This document shows positions 48,301-58,300 of a DNA stretch of 64,000 nucleotides, one piece after another. The position numbers and the translations under genes were made by a program. How positions within the stretch are numbered: position 1 is the stretch's first letter; every line of letters begins with the position of its first letter. Source of the DNA: Patiria pectinifera (Eukaryota; Echinodermata; Asteroidea; Valvatida; Asterinidae); contig CM057142.1 in the NCBI GenBank assembly GCA_029964075.1, positions 34,660,392 to 34,724,391 on the forward strand. Reading direction: 5' to 3'. The notes beneath the pieces were generated by a model. That model was not told the DNA's origin. It searched no databases and saw nothing but the letters and a program-made list of their open reading frames with translations.

Positions 48301-49570
48301 AACTCGTTCGGACAACCCACAAAGAGTGCCGATAACGTCATTATTATTACAGCGATTATAACGACAGAGGCCGCAATTAATTCGCGTTTGATTGTGCAGA
48401 GTGAGAATTTCTACGCGAACTCATTCGCATAAAATGTGACCCCACAATTTCTTTTGAAAACGGAGACCGTTTGGCTTTAAAATTGATGGAATTGTGTTTT
48501 TATATCCAAGAATTACCTCCCTGGATTTGGGTTTCCATTTGAGGGCAGGCTTGATAAAATTACGGTTGCAAAGTGGGTCCTGTTTGCCCGAGGAAGTAGA
48601 CCAGGATGCCACTTTAAAAATGGCTGCATGTAGGCTTGGAAGTAATATAACCCTGGCATGATAGCTGAGGCCAACTTTAACCCTAACGGAGGGTATTAAC
48701 CTTAGATGAGGGCACTGAGCCCTAACGGATCGTAACCCTAACGTGTTCGCAACCCTAACGGATCGTAAACCTAACGGAGGGTAACCCTAATAAAACGTAG
48801 GCCTAACCCTAACTGGAATGGTTGAAAGGGGGGGGGGGTTGCTGTTGAAACTTCGGGCGCTATGGTGGGGTTCGTGGGTGGGGGATGGATGGGGGGGGGG
48901 GGGTAATCCATTAAAGACAATGAACCTGCTAAATATAACCTTCCTTGACAATGAAACAATTCCTCCCCACCCTTGGAGATATTTGCCTTTCTAGATAACC
49001 ACACCCACCCCACAAACAGGAAGTAAATATTCAAATAATAAACAAAAATCATAAAAATCAAGCAAACAAAACATAAATTAATGCTCTCGTGTGCTCACCC
49101 AACCATCCATACACCCACACCCACGAACATTTTGGCAAACATATAATTTTATTAAATGATGCTAGCGTCTTTCTGACTCTATGTCCAATTTCACATACAC
49201 AGATTCCCAAGAAATTCTCTGGGCAGAAGTAAAAAAAGAATACAACTGCCAAAATTGTCTTTACCCATAAATGAAATTAGCTACTAGGAATCTAAACTGA
49301 TAACTGAAAATTAAACTGATCTGTATTCTAAGCCCCACTTCCGCATTAAAGTACACGCTTTATAACTATTTCAGTTCGGGACTCAGTGTAGCCTACTATA
49401 TAAATGATATTGGTTTGCACTTACCCTCGTCTGGGTGGCGATGGAATGTGGGCATATTTGAGGTGTTGATAATGGACGAATAGAACAAACGCAGCAAGCA
49501 GCAAACCAATGCAAGCCACCAGCGTAACAACGACCAACATCAAACAGGTTGTCAGTGATAGAACGGCCAT
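36301..49570 (-). CDS. CYP46A1-like: Gene C: CYP46A1-like cytochrome P450, complete, 13 exons
   Basis: Exons in coding order: 49570-49425, 47637-47560, 47009-46928, 46472-46312, 45975-45837, 45006-44893, 44210-43976, 43720-43648, 39293-39209, 39026-38916, 38120-38032, 37305-37239, 36441-36301 (stop TAG). The product is 506 aa. The ATG at 49570 has A at -3 and G at +4; in-frame ATGs further upstream are possible but less well placed. The anchor is followed by AHIPSPPRRG. Motifs: AGQETSAN (Ala318 onward), KEVLRLWPP (E375, R378), MARM instead of MGRM, DPDRF, and heme loop PFSLGRHNCIG with Cys453. The usual Arg two residues before the Cys is His. Intron 8 is 4.35 kb because it holds a 2.85-kb foldback element. 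Gene D is a tandem copy. Probably an ER sterol or lipid monooxygenase; substrate not determinable here. Confidence 0.94.
38500..38845. mobile_element. MITE, GGCC termini, TTA duplication (gene C intron 10)
   Basis: Starts GGCCAAAACTC and ends TTTTTTTTGGCC, with TTA at 38497-38499 and 38846-38848. Related by ends and inner CGGAGAC-type motifs to 13835-14206. The gene D intron shows the same flanks around a single TTA (CTGTTAAGTGAAG at about 56928-56940), i.e. the empty site. Confidence 0.8.
39402..42253. mobile_element. 2.85-kb foldback element with mirrored tandem arms (gene C intron 8)
   Basis: Outer ends TAGTCCAGCGGATATGTG and its exact complement; ATT flanks both sides (39399-39401, 42254-42256). 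Each arm (about 39402-40430 and 41230-42253) contains six units of about 163 bp centred on GGAGCCATCGCGAACACACC then CTTTTAGGGGCGTGGCAGCC. The right arm mirrors the left in order. The 0.8-kb centre shows no transposase frame. Gene D lacks it at the matching intron position. Confidence 0.85.
42384..42727. mobile_element. MITE with ACATAYAGATCCTTGTCATT termini (gene C intron 8)
   Basis: Left end ACATACAGATCCTTGTCATT and right end in inverted form (AATGACAAGGATCTATATGT) give inverted termini of about 38 bp. The interior is GC-rich compared with its flanks, with GCGCGTAGCGCG. No coding frame. Confidence 0.65.
42754..42863. repeat. Hairpin repeat with TTCGCCTCG loop, copy 1
   Basis: Arms AATGGGAGGAATATTATC and its complement close over a loop with CGGCTTCGCCTCGTG. 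A similar hairpin at 43326-43476 has GGTTTCGCCTCGGG in its loop. Confidence 0.65.
43083..43181 (+). pseudogene. Possible N-terminal remnant of a transposon ORF
   Basis: ATGGCGACCGTTGGTGCTCG opens a 32-codon frame, MATVGARFVILTEEELVEIL.., ending in TAA. The RF..LTEEEL pattern recalls N termini of domesticated or transposon-borne tyrosine-recombinase-like (DUF3504) proteins, by memory only. It lies between the two TTCGCCTCG hairpins. Weak call. Confidence 0.2.
43326..43476. repeat. Hairpin repeat with TTCGCCTCG loop, copy 2
   Basis: Arms TATAGTAAAACAAATACAGC and complement; inner arms GCGGGGAAATACTGAAAA and TTTTCACTATTTCCCC; loop with GGTTTCGCCTCGGG. Confidence 0.7.
45540..45801. mobile_element. 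hAT-like MITE, perfect 8-bp duplication (gene C intron 5)
   Basis: Termini CAAGATCGGATCC and ATCCGCCTTTG; flanks GGATGCAT at 45532-45539 and 45802-45809 are identical. The interior is an inverted relative of 60132-60450 (GGATCCAGAACACAAT, TTACGGCGTTGGG, GATGGTGTACTCATTGCC). The gene D intron lacks it. Confidence 0.88.
48678..48823. repeat. Degenerate CCCTAACGGA repeats (telomere-like)
   Basis: Roughly nine CCCTAAC or close variants, often followed by GGA or GGATCGTAA, in intron 1 of gene C. Too irregular for a true interstitial telomere of CCCTAA units, but clearly repetitive. Confidence 0.7.
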
Positions 49571-49940
49571 TTTGAATAGTATATGCATGGGACTAGACAG
49601 AGATTGTGACTGCAGCCCTGTACACAATAATATTGTGTCGACCCATGGCACTCCGTTGAATGACTCGCTCTACCAAACAATCTTGAACCTTGACCGACGA
49701 AATATGCACGTGAACCGTAAATAGTACGAAAATGGTTCCTAGCTTTGTGTGATAAACAGTGTATCATGTAGGTCAGGCAATGCATGGAGTTCAGGATAAG
49801 TTTGATTGTTTTAAGTGAAATTCATATTAATTGGAATTGAAGAATACTGCTCAAACGGACTTTTGGCACTCCCAAAATTCAGATAATAATTAGAGCAGCC
49901 TCTATAGAAGTTACTTGTAGAGACAAAAAACAACAACAAA

Positions 49941-52080
49941 CTAGAAATGTGTTTGTGGACAAACACAAGCTGTTTCGGATATTTGAAATACTCTGTGCAC
50001 GTAATGAACACTTGATGAAGTCACTTCGAATGTCATCTGCCAAGTGAAAAGTCAATCAGACATATAGTGCCAAAGTATGATTTGAAGAAAAACGTGTACA
50101 AACCCTATGGGGAAAAATGCATCTTTAATGTGAAGTAACCTTACACCTGATGATGTCACGATCACAATTTTTTTCTAGGACCATCTGTGGGTGGTAGACT
50201 AAGTGTGTACCAAGTCTAACGTCGATCGGATTTACGAAAGTGCCAAAGTAGAATGTTTTAAAACGTGTACAAACCCTATGGGGAAAAATGCATCTTTAAT
50301 GTGACGTAACCCAACCCCTGATGACGTTACGATCACAAATTTCTTCTAGGACCATCTGTGGCTGGGAGTCTAAGTGTGTACCAGGTCTGACGTCGATCGG
50401 ATTTACAGAAGTGCCAAAGTGGAGTGTTTTATAACGTGTACAAACCCTATGGGGAAAAATGCATCTTTAATGTGACGTTACCCAACACCAGATGACGTCA
50501 CGATCTCAAATTTCTTCTAGAACCATCTGTGGGTTGTGGTCTAAGTATGTATCAAGTCTGAGGTCGATCGGATTTACGAAGATGCCAAACTGGAGTGTTT
50601 TAAAACGTGTACAAAACATATGGGGAAAAATGCATCTTTAATGTGACGTAACCGAACACCTGATGACGTCACGATCACGAATTTCGTCTAGGACCATCTG
50701 TGGGTGGTGGTCTAAGTATGAATTAAATTTAAAGTCAATCGGATTTACGAAGATGCCGAACTGGAGTGTTTTAAAACGTGTACAAAACATATGGGGAAAA
50801 ATGCATCTTTAATGTGACGTAACCTGACACCTGATGACGTCACGATCACGAATTTCTTCTAGGACCATCTGTGGGTGGTGGTCTAAGTATGTACCAAGTC
50901 TGAAATCAATCGGATTTAAAAAAGTGGCAAAGTGGACTGGTGGAAGAAACGTGTGTTAAACCTATGGAGAAAAAGTCTGAAAAAGGAGAAAAAAAAAACT
51001 AGAAATGTGTTTGTGGACAAACACAAGCTGTTTCGGATATTTTAAATACTCTGTGCACGTGATGAACACTTGATGAAGTCACTTCGAATGTCATCTGCCA
51101 AGTGAAAAGTCAATCAGACATACAGGTGTATAGTGCCAAAGTATTATTTGAAGAAAAACTTGTACAAAACCTATGGGGAAAAATGCATCTTTAATGTGAA
51201 GTAACCTTACACCTGATGATGTCACGATCACGAATTTCTTCTAGGACCATCTGTTGGTGTTGGTCTAAGTATGTACCAAGTCTGAGGTCGATCGGATTTA
51301 CAAAGAGGCGAAAGTGTAGTGTTTTAAAACGTGTACAAAACATATGGGGAAAAATGCATCTTTAATGTGACGTAACCCGACACCTGATGACGTCACGGTC
51401 ACGAATTTCTTCTAGAACCATCTGTGGGTGATGGTCTAAGTGTGTACCAAGTGTAACGTCGATCAGATTTACGAAAGTGCCGAAATGGAGCGTTTTAAAA
51501 CGTGTACAAACCCTATGGGGCAAAATGCATCTTTAATGTGACGTAACCTGACTCTTGATGACGTCACGATCACGAATTTCGTCTAGGATCATCTGTGGGT
51601 GATGGTTTAAGTGTGTACCAAGTGTAACGTCGATCAGATTTACGAAAGTGCCAAAATGGAGCGTTTTAAAACGTGTACAAACCCTATGGGGCAAAATGCA
51701 TCTTTAATGTGACGTAACCTAACTCTTGATGACGTCACGATCACGAATTTCGTCTAGGACCATCTGTGGGTGGTGGTCTAAGTACAAATTCAGTTTAAAG
51801 TTGATTGGATTTACGAAGATGCCAAACTAGAGTGTTTTAAAACGTGTACAAAACATATGGGCAAAAATACATCTTTAATGTGACGTAACCTGACACCTGA
51901 TGACGTCACGATCACAAATTTCTTCTAGGACCATCTGTGGGTGGTGGTCTAAGTATGTACCAAGTCTGAAATCAATCGGATTTTAAAAAGTGGCAAAGTG
52001 GATTGGTGGAAGAAACGTGTGTTAAACCTATGGAGAAAAAGTCTGAAAAAGGAGAAGAAAAAAAAAAAGAAAAAAGAAAA
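49941..52080 (+). repeat. Higher-order satellite: two 1058-bp blocks, each five 171-bp units
   Basis: The landmark AAAATGCATCTTTAATGTGA recurs at about 50113, 50285, 50455, 50627, 50799 and again at 51180, 51350, 51523, 51695, 51866. Each block opens CTAGAAATGTGTTTGTGGAC with a GTGTTTGTGGACAAACAC palindrome (49941 and 50999) and closes AAACGTGTGTTAAACCTATG. Seven of the ten units carry TGATGACGTCAC. It lies between genes C and D. Confidence 0.9.
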
Positions 52081-52110
52081 ATAAAAATCTTAACGAAAAC
52101 AAGCTCTAAA

Positions 52111-53218
52111 AACTAGAGCTGTGTGTCTGTTTGCAAACAGAACACAGGGCTTTTCCGCTCATTACTTTTTAATTCCATGCTTTCTAGCGACTTGGGCCCA
52201 AGACTACGCGCCCACTGGTTTTGCACTGCCACGTGGCCCTTTCAGTGAATGCATGTACATACATGTACGTACACGCACCCTGTACACTGTTCATGAAGTT
52301 TTGATTTACATATATACACGTAACTGTATATTTGCCAAGTTTCAACCGAATTGGCATGCTAAAACTACAGATATCAATTATTTAAATTATAATCTTTAAT
52401 ACGACGTAACATGACTAATGATGACGTCATTATATCACTTGTTTAGGACCAACTTTACCTAAGGGCCTTGTAATACGCCTAGTTTAAAGTTAATATGATC
52501 CCATTTCATGTAAAATTTTGCAAGTAGAAGAAACAGTAAAAGAAAATTAAAAATTAATAACAAATCAGGTGATGATGTCATCATGACGTCACTTCAGATT
52601 TTGCATACTAGTAACAGTATCTACCTACCCACCAAGTTTCAAGACGATCAGACTTACTGTTATATGTGAAATAAAGAATCGCATTTTTGATGACGTCATC
52701 ATGACGTCATGCACTTTTCACTTTTTTGTCCAAGTATATATTACTTAACAAACCCATTGCAAAAAAAATTTTGAATTTACCATGTTCCGTTGATAAGATA
52801 TGGCTTGAAGGTTCAAAACTTCAAAAATTATTGTAAAATCACGCGATGACGTCATCGTGACGTCACCTCAATTTTGACCTATAACACATCCCGGTCTACC
52901 TACATGCCAAGTATGAACCAAATGGGACTTACCATTCTGGCGATATAGGGCCCTAAAGTATGCACCTGTAAGGTGACGTCACATGACCCATGATGACGTC
53001 ATCATTGCGTCTATCTTCGCGAACGACCTTTGCTATATGTTCTGTGACTATGTTAAGTTTTGATGTCATATGACTTTGTTTTATGCCAAAAGTGTTTGCT
53101 AGAAAAAACGTGCACAAAGTCTATGGCATTTTGGTTGGAAGTCCCAAGAGGAAAAAAAAAATAAAGAAAGAAAATTCGTAGAGAAACAAAGGCTTTTCCG
53201 CAACTTTGCGGAAAAGCC
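52111..53218 (+). repeat. Hairpin-tagged element with GGCTTTTCCGC tag
   Basis: Starts CTAGAGCTGTGTGTCTGTTT with palindrome CTGTTTGCAAACAG, then the tag GGCTTTTCCGC (52148-52158). Ends with the hairpin GGCTTTTCCGC-AACTTT-GCGGAAAAGCC (53191-53218). The interior has degenerate TGATGACGTCATCATGACGT units and CACCAAGTTTCAA-type blocks. No coding frame. Confidence 0.6.
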
Positions 53219-53250
53219 AAAAAGAAAAAAAAAATCTTAACGAAAACAAG

Positions 53251-53279
53251 AGCTGTTTCGGTGAGTCACCGAAACAGCT
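53251..53279 (+). repeat. Hairpin AGCTGTTTCGG / CCGAAACAGCT
   Basis: Perfect 11-bp arms around a 7-nt loop GTGAGTCA (shared base counted once), followed by AAA. The arm equals the tag found after the start palindromes at 49941 and 50999 and matches the hairpin at 23889-23920. Confidence 0.8.
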
Positions 53280-53283
53280 AAAT

Positions 53284-55379
53284 ATCAGAGTCTGCCATAA
53301 CTTATTTGATCCATCTGACAAACATGAATGCCTAAAGTGGATGGGTAAAAAAGCCAAAGAAAGTCTACGGGATTTCGGAAAAGAGGAGGAAGAAGAGAAA
53401 CAATGTGGGAATAAAAACAAAGCTTTCCCGCAGGCTTTTGCGGAAACCCCAACCTAAGAAAGCTAACATTAAGCACAAGTTACAAACTATATAGATGTAT
53501 ATCGATCTATTTGATGAACAGAACACAGGGCTTTTCCGCATTGAGTTTTAAAGAGTTGATTCTTTTGTGCCCATGTGCAGTCAGTTTGATGTTCAATTTC
53601 ATGTATGAACAAAGTTCCATGACTTATATAAACTTATTTAGTTATTCAGTAAGTTTTGCAGTTCTCGATCTATATACACGTAGGACAATGCTCTCTAAAT
53701 AAAATCTTATACTAGAACCATTTTCTACTCACCGAGTTTTATGACGATTCAACCCACCCTTACACGTGTTTTCAAATTGTGAATTTTATTTTGATGAAGT
53801 CATCACGACGATACACATTTTGTCATTCTTTAATTGTGCAAATATGTATCACTAACGTATTAGCAACCTTATTTTGAATTTAGGATGATCTGGTTTTGAG
53901 ATATGTCTTAGGTTTAAAAATAAAACAAATCATCAATTCACATCGTTAAGTCATTATGTCATTAACATTTTTATTATAACACACCCCTATCTAGGTACAT
54001 ATTACAATTTAATCCAATCCGACTATCAGTACACTCTATACAATCTAAAAAATGTGCACTTTTAAGATGACATCACATGACCCATGTTGAGATCATCATG
54101 ACGTCACTTGTCTAGAACCAACTTTGCTGTGGAGTCTTTGTCTTTGCATAGTTTAAAGTCAATCTAATATTATTTTATGCCTAATTATGAGAGCAGAGTA
54201 AATTATACCAATTGAAAATACATATAAGAATTAATAGATGACATCATCTTGACGTCACTTCCAATGTTACATACAAGTAGCAGTATCTACCTACACACCA
54301 AGTTTCACAAGGATGGGACTTACTCTTTTTGTGCAAATAAGTATGACGTAGCAGACCAATTACAAAAATAATATTGAATTTAGCATGTTCTATTTGTGAG
54401 AAATGACTGTAAAGTTCTAAAATTTAAAAATCATAAAAAAACCACACACGATGATGGTATCCTGACGTCACGAATGTAGACATTCCGGTCTACTTTACAT
54501 ACCAAGTTTCAACCCGATCGCACTCGCATTTCTCTGGATATAGGACTTGAAGATATCATGCACGTTTCAGATGAGGTCATATGTCCTACGATGACGTCAT
54601 CATGACGTCCTTTCAATATTAACCTATCAAACATCCTGGTCTTCCAACATACCATGATTCAACCCCACCGGACTTAAAGTTCTCTAGATATAGGACTTTA
54701 ATATATGTACCTTTAAGTTTTGAAAGAAAGTGGATAAATTCACTGTTTGTGACAAAAAGGTGCTATCTTGTAGATACTATACTGTAACTGTACCCACCCA
54801 ACCAATCACAAACGGTACTATGGAGGGATCGTCTAGTGCTAGTCATGTCTTGACAACATACGGACTGTTTAGTTAACAAAGACCGATTCCGGTTTTAAAT
54901 ATCACCACGACTAGTTTGGACAGTTATTCAACCATTAAAAACAACCAACTTATATAATAATGATATTTATAGAACCACGATAAAAAAAATCCAAAAGGAA
55001 TATAACCTTTGCTTCTTTATCGTTACCCTTCTTGAACTAAAAACAAAATGCGATTATACAGACAAATCCTTTACCGATTATCAACGTGAAATAAGTATAA
55101 AATCACAGCTTAAAAACTACCAAACCTTAAGAGTACTTAATGGAACTTAAGGGCAATATGAAATATATTTCTAAAGTACATTCTAGCGGTGCTTGCCGCA
55201 CCGTGATGTTTGGTCTAACAATATTGATTAAACTACAGACTACTGATTCAAATTCAAGCTCCGGTCCCAGTACAAATTCTTCCTAAAACGTAATATCTCA
55301 CTATGAAACGTTACGTATTCATATGTTGAGTCATTGTTATAACTGTGAGATATGCGACTGTTTTTGAGCTCCCAAAGTT
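53284..55379. other. Degenerate TGACGTCA-rich repeats and gene D 3' flank
   Basis: To about 54650 this continues the degenerate repeat (GATGACGTCATCATGACGTC, ACCAAGTTTCAACCCGATCG). Another GGCTTTTCCGC tag is at 53528-53538. From about 54750 it aligns with the 3' flank of gene C (33.28 kb, then 35.85 kb onward). No gene seen. Confidence 0.55.
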
Positions 55380-58300
55380 CTATTCCACAAGTCGTAAGTA
55401 GTTCCTACATCTGCCCATGGGTTTCAGAGTGACTTCGTCTAGTATATCGTGAGCTTGTCCGGGCACCAGGTCAAAGTTGAACCTGTGAAGCAATCTGGCC
55501 AATAAAACTCGAGCCTCGATCTGTAGGAAAAATCAGACAAATATTAACAGACAATAATGTCTTTATTATAAAAATATACGACATACGATAATATCTGTGA
55601 TGCTAGAGTTTGTGCCACATGTTTATTCTCATTCCCATAAAGGGGTTTGTGCTGCAGGATGATTTATTCGATGACACGCCCAAAATGAAAGACCTATTAG
55701 ATCGGAACATCACTTACAAAGTGGTAATAGCCACTTTTTTCATTAATGTCGTATGGTTCATACAATTGCGACCCCCTCCCCCTACATTGGCAGTTTAAAA
55801 AAATAAAATATGTTTCAGGAGAACTGATTTCGTTTCCTTTTAAAGATAAACCAACAGATGGGTGTGAATAACCTCAACAACCCTTCAAAGAAATCATGGA
55901 GAGACAAAAACCAAATCTTTTAACTGATATTAGAATTATATTATGCTGCACTGTTGAACGTCTCCGTTGAGACTCGTAATTCATCATCCGAATACTCACC
56001 AATGCAAACTGCTGGCCAATGCAGTTATGGCGTCCCAGTGAAAAGGGAAAATATGCATATTGTGGTCTGCGAAACAAAATAATAATGATTGTTATTCATC
56101 ATTGGGGACCGACTTGCAGTATGCAAAATTCAAAGACGTCATTGCTAAGATCCCATCGAAGCAATTCGGTACAGTACAAGTCTTGGAATAATTAGACTTC
56201 AAAATAAAGCTGGATTTTTGTAGGGATGGATATTTGATGGGATTTTCCCATCTTTTCCTTGACGGTCCCTGACCAGCAAAACTGTAAAAAATATAAAATT
56301 ACTGAAGGAATTTATTTTTTTTGGCACACAAAGAATTAATAAACTTGAAAGTATTCAGATCGGCACCGGCCTCTTACATTATTTTTGACTCTTACAATGA
56401 TTATGATAAAATATCAAAAACCTCGCTATTTATGACACATACAAGGTACTTACTTGTCATCACTAGCCTTGAAGCGATCGGGATCAAACTGCAAGGGGTC
56501 GTGAAAATACTCCTCCATTCTTGCCATAGCGTAGGTGTTGACCTGATGCAAACAGTGTTGATACACAAACAAACTTATCAATAGAGTATTCATTAAAGCA
56601 TGAAGGTTTAAGTAAATCAAAACACTGCTAAATATTTGATCGGGCTCTTCTGTCGATCGGGCTCGTCTGTCGAGCAGCAAAAACGTTTTACAAAGGTTCC
56701 GGCAAAAAAAGAAAAAAAAATGAAAAAAAGAAAACAAGTTGAGGTGATAACTGCGATCAAACATAACACACGACTTCATGTGTAATGTTCCATGAGTTTT
56801 AGCAAGACAGATTTCGTCCACGCATACAAGCAATTGAGACTTAAATTGTGGAAGAAAACCCACGTTCAATTATTAATGATGTGGTTTTGGAGTATACATA
56901 AATACAAAGAAGCAATCATAAACAAAACTGTTAAGTGAAGATTTCCTAGGAAATCTACAACAGTTTCAACAAAGACACTGTACTAACCATAACCATGCTT
57001 CCTTTAGGTATCTTGTAACCTTTGACATTGACGTCACAAGCCATCTCCCTCATAGTCCCGGTTACTGGTGGCCACAGCCGAAGGACCTCTTTGAACACCT
57101 TTGTAAAATTGGAAGTGAACTTTAGTAAATGTGAATCTGTATCATTTTTCCAATGACAAGGCATTTTTGGAACTTAATGTGAAGTTTATTGCAAATCTGT
57201 GGTGTTTGTCAATGAGAGATTGACGCACCCTCAAGCTAAGTTGAAAAAAATCGTCTACACATCGACTAGAAAATGACTTTCGAAAGACCAGGCACTCTTC
57301 ATCTACAGACACTAAAAATCAACTATAACTTGAAGCGCTGTTGCTTACTGTAAACATGACAAAGTAACTTGATTTTGGTGGCAAAAGTCAAGCTTGTACA
57401 GTCCTATATTAAACAAAGTAAGATTTATTATACGATATTATTTTGTCAAAACGCCAAAAGTAACATTATCTGCTCAGAATAAGATTCAGCTGATGAGGTT
57501 TTTTTGTTTTCAATTGGTCTGCCTGCCAGGGTCGACTGTGTACGTGTTCATGATGCTTGATTGGGGTCCGCTCATAAGTCCGACGCCTCATAGGTCCGAC
57601 GCCTCATAAGTCCGACGCCTCATTAGTCCGACAACGTAAAAACGAGGCGTTTAATTTGTCGGACTTATGAGGCGTCGGACTTATGAGGTGTCGGATCTAT
57701 GAAGCGGAATTAATAAATTGTATGCCTCATAAGTCCGACGCCTCATAAGTCCGAAATTTCGGACTTATGAGGCGTCGGACCTATGAGGCGTCGGACTTAT
57801 GATATGGCCCCGCTTGATTTATAGTGTAGGTAATTTGTTGTTAAATATCGTGGTGATTCCCCAGTCTGGTAAACCTTGAGCTTTATTTGCATAGAAATTT
57901 TGGCCCACACGTGCTGAATTACAAAACGTTTTCTCAACGACACTCCCGTCGGCCAGAAGACGCTCACATTGTATACATTTGTACACATTTGTATATCATT
58001 GTATACTTGTTCATACATTTGTATACATTTGTACACATTTGTATACATTGCACTTGCATTGTCTTGCACGTTTTCGGAGACAGTTCCCACGCTCGACTCC
58101 TGCTGCTCGGAAGCAAGGCCTGTTTGATGATGGCTGCTTGTGGAATAACGTAGCTATCTGATCTTTCTGATAATTTTTGGGAAACTTTGCGACATCAGGG
58201 TAAGACTAAACTAGAAAGTTATTTCATACATTATCAATTCGTACTTGAAGTCTTGCTTACTGCTGTATAAATAATAGACTTTCAAGGTGTGAAATGTACC

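Noticed and set aside
49941-53283. Firm Helitron assignment
   Set aside because: A 3' hairpin followed by CTAAA is suggestive, but no helicase gene, no verified TC start and no A/T insertion site could be shown.
53121-53457. Coding frames in both strands (about 83-99 codons)
   Set aside because: Formed by lysine- or serine/phenylalanine-rich low-complexity tracts around the hairpins.
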